Shown piece by piece: positions 1 to 5,795 of a DNA stretch of 10,077 bases; position 1 is the stretch's first letter, and every line of letters begins with the position of its first letter. The stretch lies in NCBI GenBank assembly GCA_005883245.1, contig VAXT01000034.1:1-10077 (forward strand). The letters run 5' to 3'. The notes under the pieces were generated by a model that worked only from the letters and a program-made list of their open reading frames with translations, had not been told where the DNA came from and ran no database searches. Position numbers and translations under genes: made by a program. Source of the stretch: Actinomycetota bacterium (GTDB taxonomy: Bacteria; Actinomycetota; Thermoleophilia; Gaiellales; Gaiellaceae).

Positions 1-143
1 TCAGGAACAGACGCCGGCGTCTCGCGAATCGTCTCGGCGGCGCGCCGGTATGCACGCTGCGCGTACGGGCTCGACCCGCTCAGGTCGAGCAGGGACGCGA
101 ACGACTCGAGCCGATCGGCGATCTCCGCGTTCGTGAGTGCCAC
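1..143 (-). CDS. PolX-family DNA polymerase / HhH protein, N-terminus only (partial)
   Basis: Reading the minus strand from a GTG at 143 gives 47 open codons running off the left edge. The peptide begins VALTNAEIADRLESF and continues with SPYAQRAYRRAAETIRETP. This is the N-terminal helix-hairpin-helix (8-kDa-like) domain of bacterial PolX DNA polymerases, where an 'N-E-I-A-x-x-L' helix is followed by an 'R-A-Y-R-R-A-A-x-x-I' helix. Family members are usually PolX polymerases with a C-terminal PHP exonuclease domain, acting in gap-filling DNA repair; neither catalytic part lies in the window. The GTG start fits the family N-terminus and has no Shine-Dalgarno sequence. The gene is divergent from, and may overlap, the start of the plus-strand gene beginning at 133 or 160. 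A stand-alone HhH protein is possible. Confidence 0.68.
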   Translation of the reverse strand, partial: MALTNAEIADRLESFASLLDLSGSSPYAQRAYRRAAETIRETPASVP

Positions 144-147
144 GCGC

Positions 148-153
148 CATAGT
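148..153 (+). promoter_or_regulatory. Possible -10 hexamer for the gene at 160
   Basis: CATAGT ends 6 nt before the GTG at 160, the spacing expected for a leaderless actinobacterial transcript. No convincing -35 is seen. The element lies inside the short divergent region shared with the PolX-like gene, so either gene could use sequences here. Weak support. Confidence 0.25.
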
Positions 154-159
154 TTCCCC

Positions 160-768
160 GTGCCGCTTCGATTCGACGACGAGTTCGAGCACGGCCTCGG
201 TTGGAGCGTCGAAGGCGAGCGCCTCGCGCGCACGTCCCACGCGATTCGCACACAGGACCGCGTCTGGCTCACGGACGCCGTCGACGGCGAGGGCCTCGAC
301 GGGCGGATCGCCGCGCTGGGCGCGCCGGCGGGCGTCGTCCAACTCCTCGACCGCCACAAACGGGACTGTGCGGCCGTCGCCGACCGCCTCGGCGTGCCCC
401 TCCACGTGACACCGTTCACGGACGTCGAGGGCGCGCCGTTCGTCGCCTTCCCGATCGTCCGCCGGCGCCTCTGGCGCGAGGTCGCGCTCTGGTTCGCCGA
501 GCAGCGGATCCTGGTTTGCGGAGACGCCCTCGGCAGCCTCGGCTACTTCCGCGCGCCCGGCGAGCCGTTCGGCGTCCACCCGGCGCTGCGCCTCTTCCCG
601 CCGCGCGAAGCACTCGCCGCCCTCGAGCCGGGGCACATCCTCTTCGGTCACGGCACCGGCTTCCACGGCCCGGAAGCGCCCGGGGCTCTCCACACCGCGC
701 TCGCAACCGCGCGGCGACGAGCCCCCAGCGCCTTGCTCGCGACCGTCAGATCGATGGTTCGCCGCTAG
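160..768 (+). CDS. Metallo-beta-lactamase-fold-like protein, degenerate
   Basis: From GTG 160 the product is 202 residues starting VPLRFDDEFEHGLGW; an in-frame GTG at 133 would add nine residues. I prefer 160 because the conserved-looking segment begins there and because 133 overlaps the divergent PolX start. There is no Shine-Dalgarno sequence; a CATAGT hexamer lies 6 nt upstream, so a leaderless message is plausible. The layout resembles a metallo-beta-lactamase fold: early strands (TSHAIR, RVWLTDAVD), a LLDRHKRDC segment where HxHxDH would normally lie, RILVCGDALG resembling the strand with the metal-ligand Asp, and LFGHGTGFHG resembling the last His loop. The full HxHxDH metal motif is absent, so hydrolase activity is doubtful. 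I know similar actinobacterial proteins only as uncharacterised. The 3' end overlaps the convergent MFS gene by 23 bp. Confidence 0.72.
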   Translation: MPLRFDDEFEHGLGWSVEGERLARTSHAIRTQDRVWLTDAVDGEGLDGRIAALGAPAGVVQLLDRHKRDCAAVADRLGVPLHVTPFTDVEGAPFVAFPIVRRRLWREVALWFAEQRILVCGDALGSLGYFRAPGEPFGVHPALRLFPPREALAALEPGHILFGHGTGFHGPEAPGALHTALATARRRAPSALLATVRSMVRR

Positions 769-1912
769 GCCGTCTGACCGCGGTCCGCATCGGCCACAAC
801 GCTGCCAACCCGCTGAGCGCGACGGCCGAGGCGACGAGGAACGCGCCGCCGTAGCCCCAGAACTTCGCCACCCCGCCCAACGTCAGGGCCCCGACCCCGA
901 GCGCGACGTCGACCGCCGCGCCCACGCTCCCGACGACCGCGCTCCGCTCGGCCGCGCTCGTCGACTGCACCGCGAGCAGCACCGCGGACGGGTACGTCAT
1001 CGCCTGGCCGACGGCGAAGATCACCGTGCCGACGATCAGCCCCGTCTCCGTCTGCCAGCTGCCGATCAGCGCCAGGCCCGTCGCGAGACAGATGAACGAG
1101 AGCTCGAGCATGCGGGTCGCGCCGAGCGCATCGGGCAGCCGCCGCCCGAAGAAGCGGACGAGGCATATGACACCGCCGAAGAGCGCGAAGATCAATCCCG
1201 GCCGCTCGATGCCCACGTCGCGGGCGTAGATGGCCGCAAAAGCGACGAACCCGCCGAAGCCGAGCAGCCCCAGAACGACGAGCAGCCCCGGCCGAAGCGC
1301 TCCGCGCGGAGGGAGCCAGCTGCCGGACGGCGCGTCCCTGGTCGCCGGCCTCGTCTCGCGGAGCGTGGCCACGACCGCGGTCGCGCCCAGGACGAGCCCG
1401 GCTGTCACGAGCCAGACGAGCGTGTAACGCCCCGAGCCCCGCACGATGTCGGCCAGCACCGGCCCGAACGTTAGCCCGAGGTACGACGCAAGAGTGACGA
1501 GACTGACCGCCTCTCCGCGCCGTTCGTCGGGGGTGACGTCCATCGTGGCGGTGTAGACCCCGACGACGAAGGTCGCCTCCGCGGCACCGGCGACAAGCCG
1601 GATCCCGACGACCCCGGCCAGGCCCGGCAGCAGCGCGAGCGCGAGGTAGCAGGCGAGCATCACGAGCCCGCCGGCCACGAGCAAGGGCCGCCGGCCGTGC
1701 CGATCGCCGAGCCGCCCCGACACGACCGAGAAGATGACCGACGTCGCGCTCGCCGCGCCCACCGCGACGCCCACACCGACCGATCCGTAGTCCAGCTCGT
1801 CCTTCACGTACAGCGGCAGGGCGAGAACGAGCATTCCGAAGGTCGCGAACGCGCCGAGCGTTGCGAGCCACAACCGGACGAACGCGGGGGTGACGAGTCG
1901 GACGTCACTCAC
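746..1912 (-). CDS. MFS transporter, probable drug/metabolite efflux permease
   Basis: The product is 388 residues from GTG 1912 (VSDVRLVTPAFVRLWLATLG). It is very hydrophobic, with about 12 predicted membrane helices in two halves, the usual size and layout of the Major Facilitator Superfamily. The diagnostic motif A between helices 2 and 3 is seen as GRLGDRHGRRPL (residues about 66-77), and an E-R-R-G-E-A-V-S loop lies in the first half. The protein should use the proton gradient to move a small substrate across the inner membrane; the sequence does not identify the substrate. A start 19 codons upstream is open, but that extension (ARRRARSEAASS) looks non-coding. TAGTGT lies 7 nt before GTG 1912 with no Shine-Dalgarno sequence, suggesting leaderless expression. 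The 3' end overlaps the convergent gene ending at 768. Confidence 0.9.
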   Translation of the reverse strand: MSDVRLVTPAFVRLWLATLGAFATFGMLVLALPLYVKDELDYGSVGVGVAVGAASATSVIFSVVSGRLGDRHGRRPLLVAGGLVMLACYLALALLPGLAGVVGIRLVAGAAEATFVVGVYTATMDVTPDERRGEAVSLVTLASYLGLTFGPVLADIVRGSGRYTLVWLVTAGLVLGATAVVATLRETRPATRDAPSGSWLPPRGALRPGLLVVLGLLGFGGFVAFAAIYARDVGIERPGLIFALFGGVICLVRFFGRRLPDALGATRMLELSFICLATGLALIGSWQTETGLIVGTVIFAVGQAMTYPSAVLLAVQSTSAAERSAVVGSVGAAVDVALGVGALTLGGVAKFWGYGGAFLVASAVALSGLAALWPMRTAVRRPSGEPSI

Positions 1913-1919
1913 GCACGGC

Positions 1920-1925
1920 ACACTA
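1920..1925 (-). promoter_or_regulatory. Candidate leaderless -10 of the MFS gene
   Basis: On the minus strand TAGTGT (a TANNNT hexamer) is followed by 7 nt and then the GTG start at 1912. The spacing fits a transcript starting at or next to the start codon. No clear -35 is visible. It lies in the 72-bp gap downstream of the flippase-like gene, which argues that the MFS gene has its own promoter. Confidence 0.35.
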
Positions 1926-1984
1926 GAGGCAGCCTCCGAGCGAGCGCGGCGCCGCGCCCCTCCGCTCACGCTTCTACGTGCCGG

Positions 1985-2983
1985 CTACCTGAAGCGAAGG
2001 GCGGCCGCGCCCGCGAGCCGTCGCGACGTAGCCCACGCGATCGAAAGGAGGAGCACCGAGGCTCCGGCGAGGACGATCAGCGTTTGGGCGGCCAGAGCGA
2101 AGCCCACCGCCTCAGAGCGACCGATGCCGGAGACGATCAGGAGCGTCGCGCCCGCGCCGATCTGGGTCGCCGCCCCTGCAGGGCTCACGGGCAGCGCGGC
2201 CGCCGCGGCGCCCGTACAGAGAAGCATCAGCGCCAGCGGGAAGTTGAAGCCGAGCCCGAGCGCGGCGAGCAGGAGCGCGAGGGCGGCCGCGCGCATGAGC
2301 CACGAGCCGGAGACGAGTGCCCAGGCCTCGGCAGCGCGTCGCGGGGGCGTCGCTCTCGGCGCCAGCCAGCGAGCAAGCCGGTAGCGCAGGAGTCGTGGGC
2401 TCCTCGCGACGAACGGGAGGGCGATCAGGGCCGCGGCAGCAAGGATCCCGGTCACGCCGACGACCGCGAAGCCGATGCGCACGGGCGCGGAGTTTCCGGG
2501 CCAGGCGGCTGCCGTGAAGGCGAGCGGAGCGAGGGCCGCGTTGTCGACCAATCCGAGCGTCACGAGCGAGAGGCAGATCGAGCGAACCCCGGCCGGGCAG
2601 CCGGGATAGCGCCGTACGATCGCGACGCGGACCAGCTCGTCGAGCCGTCCCGGAAGGATGAGACCCATCACGGACGCGCCTCCGCCCGCTGCTGCGAGCG
2701 CGAGTGGGCCCGGCCGCTCCGGCACGGCAAACAACCGTCCCCAGCCGCAGGCCTTGAGCAGGAACGCGACGAGGAAGAGCAGCGCCACCGAGAGTAGAAG
2801 AGTCGGCTCGCCGCGCGAGAAGGGCATCGGCGCGTGGCTCACGTGCCTTGCTGCGAGGGCGAGGAGCAGACATCCGGCCGCCGCGAAGCCGACGGTGACG
2901 AGCCCGCGCGCGCGCCTCGATGAACCGATCTGCCGGAGATGCGACAGCGATCTCCGCGCTCGGCCCCGCGGACGATCGCTCAT
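1985..2983 (-). CDS. Flippase-like integral membrane protein (LPG_synthase_TM / UPF0104 family)
   Basis: The product is 332 residues from ATG 2983, which is preceded by a clear Shine-Dalgarno sequence (GAAAGGA, about 5 nt upstream). A cytoplasmic basic N-terminus (about residues 1-26) is followed by some eight hydrophobic segments. Two motifs point to the LPG_synthase_TM family (membrane part of MprF-like and AglD-like proteins): LPGRLDELVRVAIVRR near residues 110-125, matching the family's P-G-R-x-x-E/D-x-x-R loop, and LPVSPAGAATQIGAGATLL near 268-286, matching its P-x-x-P-G/A-G loop followed by a helix. No soluble aminoacyl-transferase domain is attached, so it is not a full MprF. Members are thought to handle lipid or polyprenyl-linked substrates in the membrane; the substrate here is unknown. 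It is followed after 72 bp by the MFS gene on the same strand. Confidence 0.78.
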   Translation of the reverse strand: MSDRPRGRARRSLSHLRQIGSSRRARGLVTVGFAAAGCLLLALAARHVSHAPMPFSRGEPTLLLSVALLFLVAFLLKACGWGRLFAVPERPGPLALAAAGGGASVMGLILPGRLDELVRVAIVRRYPGCPAGVRSICLSLVTLGLVDNAALAPLAFTAAAWPGNSAPVRIGFAVVGVTGILAAAALIALPFVARSPRLLRYRLARWLAPRATPPRRAAEAWALVSGSWLMRAAALALLLAALGLGFNFPLALMLLCTGAAAAALPVSPAGAATQIGAGATLLIVSGIGRSEAVGFALAAQTLIVLAGASVLLLSIAWATSRRLAGAAALRFR

Positions 2984-2993
2984 GCGTTCCTTT

Positions 2994-3022
2994 CTCTCAA
3001 CGGCTTGACCTTGAGAGTACTC
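2994..3022. promoter_or_regulatory. Inverted repeat plus 8-bp palindrome in the divergent intergenic region
   Basis: CTCTCAA (2994-3000) and TTGAGAG (3011-3017) form a perfect 7-bp inverted repeat with a 10-bp spacer, and GAGTACTC (3015-3022) is a perfect 8-bp palindrome overlapping the right arm. The left arm lies just upstream of the flippase Shine-Dalgarno sequence. On the minus strand TACTCT (3019-3014) is a possible -10, about 30 nt from the ATG. The element could be an operator controlling the flippase-like gene and perhaps the divergent secreted-protein gene, or a hairpin in the flippase leader. No regulator is encoded next to it. Confidence 0.35.
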
Positions 3023-3085
3023 GGCATCTGTTGGCATCGAGTTAAGCCATGGACGGGGCGGGCGGAGCACAGGCACACTGGGCCG

Positions 3086-3475
3086 GTGCGCTGGGGCCTT
3101 CTACTCGCGCTCGTTGCAGGCATCGCGGCAGTCGCACCGGCGACGGCTGCGGATACGACGCGCGTCAAGAGCTACTGCAGCCCGAGCGGCGACGTCTGCT
3201 ACGGGATCTTCAAGAACGATGCCGGCATCTACCGCTTCCGGCTGACGCTCGCGGCGAAGTACTTCTCGCGCTACCGGATCTGCGTGCTCCCGCTCGGCCA
3301 GCAGGCCAGGTGCAAGAGCTTCCCGGTCAAGAAGACCGGCGCGAGCTGGGGCGGAACAGTCGTCTGGCAGCGCAACTACCCGGTCCGCGGCCCGCGCGGC
3401 TACCGGGTCACGTGGCGCCGGGGGACGAAGCGACTCGGGCCGTCGCTCACGTTCTACCTGCCGGCTCCGATCTGA
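3086..3475 (+). CDS. Small secreted protein with four cysteines, unknown function
   Basis: From GTG 3086 the product is 129 residues. The first 22 form a classical signal peptide: VRW, a hydrophobic core GLLLALVAGIAAVA, and a likely cleavage after ATA-A near residue 22. The mature part has exactly four cysteines in two pairs (C31/C38 in YCSPSGDVCYG and C66/C76 in ICVLPLGQQARCK), suggesting two disulfides in an exported domain. The rest is rich in aromatic and basic residues (RGPRGYRVTW), as in a small beta-sandwich. I recall similar short secreted proteins in Thermoleophilia genomes, with no known function. An open frame extends upstream to 2939 but runs through the flippase start and non-coding-looking sequence, so GTG 3086 at the signal peptide is preferred. 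No good Shine-Dalgarno sequence is seen. It overlaps the convergent SemiSWEET gene by 29 bp. Confidence 0.75.
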   Translation: MRWGLLLALVAGIAAVAPATAADTTRVKSYCSPSGDVCYGIFKNDAGIYRFRLTLAAKYFSRYRICVLPLGQQARCKSFPVKKTGASWGGTVVWQRNYPVRGPRGYRVTWRRGTKRLGPSLTFYLPAPI

Positions 3476-3734
3476 GCCGGTAGCGCAACGCGACGGCGAT
3501 CGTCGTCGCACACACCGTGAACGCGACCGCGTTCGGCACGACGAGGTACCAGTTGTCGATCGTCGCCCCGTACGCGACCCAGAGCGTGAAGCCGACGAGG
3601 AGCACCCAAAAATAGGCGATCGAGACCTCGCGCGACGAGCGGTGCAGCAGCATCTTGCGGATCTGGAGCCCGGGCGAGATCGCCATCAGGATCCCCCAGG
3701 CGGCAGCGGTGACCCCGAGCACGGTCTCGACCAT
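3447..3734 (-). CDS. SemiSWEET-type (MtN3/PQ-loop) small sugar transporter
   Basis: The product is 95 residues with three hydrophobic helices (about 4-22, 40-58, 63-83), the size and topology of bacterial SemiSWEETs, which dimerise to move sugars across the membrane. Family-like features: a G-x-x-A-A-x-W-G first helix, ISPGLQIRKMLLHRSSREVS in place of the PQ loop with its typical 'R-x-S-x-x-V-S' ending, WVLLVGFTLWVAYG in helix 2, and a conserved Asn in helix 3 (VVPNAVAF, N68). The canonical Pro-Gln pair reads P-G-L-Q here. ATG 3734 is the natural start and leaves a 36-bp divergent gap to the acetyltransferase gene. I see no strong Shine-Dalgarno sequence or promoter. The substrate cannot be read from the sequence. 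Confidence 0.85.
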   Translation of the reverse strand: MVETVLGVTAAAWGILMAISPGLQIRKMLLHRSSREVSIAYFWVLLVGFTLWVAYGATIDNWYLVVPNAVAFTVCATTIAVALRYRLRSEPAGRT

Positions 3735-3770
3735 GCGCCCGACTTCGCGCCTCGGCGATCATCCCCTTGC

Positions 3771-4283
3771 ATGGCGATCACGTTCCGGCTCATGACCCGC
3801 GACGACCTTCCGCTCGTCCACGAGTGGCATCAGCGCCCGCACGTCGCCCGCTGGTGGACGGCGCGCACGACCTTCGAGGAGACCGAGGCGCACTACGTGC
3901 CGACGATCGAAGGCACCGAGCCGACCCAGCACTACCTCGCGCTGCTCGACGGCGAGCCGCTCGGGATGATCCAGACCTATCTCGTCTCCGACTACCCGGA
4001 CTACGCTGCGCTCATCGAGGAGGGCGAGGGCACGGCGGGTCTCGACCTCTTCATCGGCGACGAGGCGCAGACCGGGCGCGGGCTCGGCACGGAGATGATC
4101 CGGCGCTTCGTCGAGGAGATCGTCTTCGCGCGGCCCGAGACGATTGCCTGCACGGCCGACCCGGACCTCGAGAACACCGCGTCCGTCCGGGCCTTCGAGA
4201 AGGCGGGCTTCCGAGCCGTCAGGGAGTTCGTCGACCCGGAGGACGGGCAGCTGCACGCGCTCGTCCGGCGCGAGCGCAGTTGA
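3771..4283 (+). CDS. GNAT acetyltransferase resembling AAC(6')-Ib (Acetyltransf_8 type)
   Basis: The product is 170 residues from ATG 3771, a typical length for this family. The N-terminal signature DDLPLVHEWHQRPHVARWW (residues 11-29) closely parallels the 'DLPLLHEWLNRPHIVEWW' region I recall from AAC(6')-Ib aminoglycoside acetyltransferases. The acetyl-CoA pyrophosphate loop TGRGLGTE lies at 101-108, and ENTASVRAFEKAGF at 134-147 is the usual C-terminal helix. D92 in the GLDLFIGD strand aligns with the acidic residue implicated in AAC(6')-Ib catalysis. The same fold also acetylates hydroxylysine-type siderophore precursors and other amines, so aminoglycoside resistance is not established. 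The gene stands alone, divergent from the SemiSWEET gene and convergent with the FMN reductase gene (26-bp gap). No clear Shine-Dalgarno sequence is visible. Confidence 0.85.
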   Translation: MAITFRLMTRDDLPLVHEWHQRPHVARWWTARTTFEETEAHYVPTIEGTEPTQHYLALLDGEPLGMIQTYLVSDYPDYAALIEEGEGTAGLDLFIGDEAQTGRGLGTEMIRRFVEEIVFARPETIACTADPDLENTASVRAFEKAGFRAVREFVDPEDGQLHALVRRERS

Positions 4284-4309
4284 TGTGAACGATTGCTCGC
4301 GAGCCGGCT

Positions 4310-4909
4310 TCAGGCGGCCGACGCGACCCGCTCGCGTGCCCGCGCGCACTCCGTCCGGTGGTCCGGCTCCTCTTCGTCGGCGAAATGGGCGGCGAGGCGA
4401 ACGACCTCGCTGCCGAGCATCTTCAGCTGCCGCTCGACACCCGGATCCCGAACCTCGTCGTCCTCGTCGAACGCCGCGCCCGGAACCGGAACGACGTACG
4501 GCACCGCCCAGCCCCGAAGCGCGCGCACCGAGAACTCCATCGCGTTGATCGCCTGCAGCCCCTGGGTGCCGCCGGAGACGCTGATCAGGCCGATCGCCTT
4601 GTCCGTGAGGTACACGCTCCCGCTCGGGAGATGCAGCCAGTCGAGGGCGTTCTTGAACGAGCCTGCGACCGAGCCTTGGTAGAGGGGGCTGCTCCAGAGT
4701 AGGCCGTCGGCGCTCTCGAGGGCCTCGATCATCGCGGATGTGGTCGCACTGGGCTCCGCGTCCGGGTTGTAGAGCGGAAGGTTCAGCAAGCGAAGGTCGA
4801 GAAGCTCCGTCTCGGCGCCGACGTCCGCCGAGCCCGCGAGCGCGGACACCAACGCGGCACGGCTGCGCGACGTCGCCGCGAGCGAGCCGCCGAGGCCGAC
4901 GATCTTCAG
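4310..4909 (-). CDS. NADPH-dependent FMN reductase (flavodoxin-fold), apparent CTG start
   Basis: The product is 199 residues in the NADPH_dep_FMN_red family (PF03358; SsuE and azoreductase relatives). The phosphate-binding loop GGSLAATSRSRAAL (residues 7-20) binds FMN, SSPLYQGSVAGSFKNALDW (73-91) is the family's second flavin-contact segment, and SVSGGTQGLQAINAMEF (110-126) also matches. It should reduce FMN, quinones or similar acceptors with NAD(P)H. The first usual start codon (TTG 4852) would cut off the essential FMN loop. The frame is open only back to the TAG of the upstream gene (4921-4919). CTG 4909 gives LKIVGLGGSL, and a GGAG Shine-Dalgarno sequence sits 6 nt upstream, so CTG is the likely start. 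It is the last gene of the four-gene minus operon. Confidence 0.88.
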   Translation of the reverse strand: MKIVGLGGSLAATSRSRAALVSALAGSADVGAETELLDLRLLNLPLYNPDAEPSATTSAMIEALESADGLLWSSPLYQGSVAGSFKNALDWLHLPSGSVYLTDKAIGLISVSGGTQGLQAINAMEFSVRALRGWAVPYVVPVPGAAFDEDDEVRDPGVERQLKMLGSEVVRLAAHFADEEEPDHRTECARARERVASAA

Positions 4910-4921
4910 CGCGCGCTCCTA
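4910..4921 (-). promoter_or_regulatory. Shine-Dalgarno sequence deciding the CTG start of the FMN reductase
   Basis: On the minus strand TAGGAGCGCGCG precedes CTG 4909. The GGAG core overlaps the stop codon of the preceding PLDc_N gene and sits 6 nt from CTG. No ATG, GTG or TTG lies between this site and the FMN-binding loop. Confidence 0.7.
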
Positions 4922-5101
4922 GACGTTCGCGGGCCGCAGCATCGTGTACACGAGCAACCCGATGAACGGGAGGATCAGCATGAAGATCGCCCAGCCGGCC
5001 TTGCCGCCCCCGGAGAGATCGTGCCGTCGGAAGACGTCGATCACGGCCCGCACCCAGAGAATGAGGAAGAGGACGAGGACGGCGCCGATGATGATCCGCA
5101 C
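4919..5101 (-). CDS. Small membrane protein with PLDc_N domain
   Basis: The product is 60 residues from GTG 5101, with two hydrophobic helices: IIIGAVLVLFLILWV (about 3-17) and WAIFMLILPFIGLLVYTML (about 37-55). They are joined by a basic loop containing DVFRRHDLSGGGKAGW. The pattern, including W/V-x-x-x-D-V-x-R-R near the first helix and P-x-x-G-x-x-x-Y in the second, is that of the PLDc_N domain (PF13396). This domain is found as a stand-alone small membrane protein or as the N-terminal anchor of cardiolipin synthases and ribosomal-scanning immunity proteins. No phospholipase D catalytic domain is attached, so no enzymatic role is claimed. It lies 10 bp downstream of the Grx-GNAT gene, and its stop codon overlaps the ribosome binding site of the FMN reductase gene, placing it firmly inside the operon. 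Confidence 0.85.
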   Translation of the reverse strand: MRIIIGAVLVLFLILWVRAVIDVFRRHDLSGGGKAGWAIFMLILPFIGLLVYTMLRPANV

Positions 5102-5111
5102 GAAGTGAACC

Positions 5112-5795
5112 CTAGTTCGTCTCGCGCTCGGCGGCTACCCGGTCGCGGTGCCTCGTGGCGAGGAGGTCCTGCAACTCGGGATGAGTCGCGATGTAGTGCG
5201 CCACGAACGGGCAGAGCGGGACGACCTCGAGGCCCTGGCGGCGCACATCGGCAATCGCTTCGGCCACGAGCAGGCTGCCCAGGCCGCGCCCTTCGACGGA
5301 CTCGTCGACCTCGGTGTGCAGGAACGCGATCCGGCTGCTGCCCCGCCGCCGGTGATACGCAGCCTCGCCGATCATGCGGTCGCCGAGCCGAAGCTCGAAG
5401 CGCGACTCCTCCGGGACGTCGACCACCTCGAGCTCCGCGGGAGAGACCGGCGCGTCCACGTCGTCCTTCGGGCGGAAGTACTCCACGAGTTGTCCCGCCG
5501 CGTCGGACTCTCGTGCGGCTTGGTGGTCGCGGAAGCGGTTGCGGTGCTCGGCGGCGTGCTCCCAGGCCTCGAGCCCGCGCAGGTAGCCGTAGATCGCGCG
5601 CGTCCCGCTGAAGAAGCGCCCGTCCTCGGTCTCGAGGGCGGGGATTCGTTCGGAGCCGGAAACCGCTTTGAGACCGGCGCGCTGCTCGGGCCACGCCTCG
5701 ACCTGGCGCGCGACGAAGTCGAGCCCGAGCTCGGTGAGGATCTCGCGAACCGCAGACGAGAACGGGCACCACTCCGCCTGATAGAGCGTCAGCAC
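5112..5795 (-). CDS. Fusion: glutaredoxin/GST-N domain + YjdJ-like GNAT acetyltransferase
   Basis: The product is 227 residues from GTG 5795, whose G is the last base of the upstream gene's TAG. Residues 1-75 are a thioredoxin-fold glutaredoxin/GST-N domain: LTLYQAEWCPFSS with C10 in a monothiol C-P-F-S motif, RIPAL with the cis-Pro at 52, and FFSGTRAIYGYL. A charged linker (about 76-120) follows. Residues 121-215 form a short GNAT domain of the YjdJ type (Acetyltransf_CG, PF14542): GEAAYHRR, FLHTEVDES, EGRGLGSLL (acetyl-CoA loop, 168-176) and PLCPFVAHYIATHPEL with C195, which is conserved in this family and proposed to take part in acetyl transfer in some members. In E. coli yjdI and yjdJ are neighbours, and the YjdI-like gene is directly upstream here. 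The substrates are unknown. Confidence 0.87.
   Translation of the reverse strand: MLTLYQAEWCPFSSAVREILTELGLDFVARQVEAWPEQRAGLKAVSGSERIPALETEDGRFFSGTRAIYGYLRGLEAWEHAAEHRNRFRDHQAARESDAAGQLVEYFRPKDDVDAPVSPAELEVVDVPEESRFELRLGDRMIGEAAYHRRRGSSRIAFLHTEVDESVEGRGLGSLLVAEAIADVRRQGLEVVPLCPFVAHYIATHPELQDLLATRHRDRVAAERETN

Noticed and set aside
1..693. Long minus-strand open frame of 230 codons opposite the MBL-like gene
   Set aside because: It has antisense low-complexity composition (Arg/Glu/Ala-rich) and no family match. The plus-strand gene and the PolX frame explain the region better.
1697..2797. 366-codon plus-strand open frame opposite the MFS and flippase genes
   Set aside because: It is rich in Arg, Glu, His and Gly with no domain, and it lies antisense to two clear membrane-protein genes, as expected for a GC-rich shadow frame.
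3771..4283. Calling the acetyltransferase an aminoglycoside resistance gene
   Set aside because: Similarity to AAC(6')-Ib is recognisable, but substrate use cannot be read from the sequence and the context shows no resistance cassette.
4738..4965. Plus-strand open frame over the FMN reductase 5' end
   Set aside because: It is an Arg-rich shadow. The minus-strand flavodoxin-fold motif explains the region.
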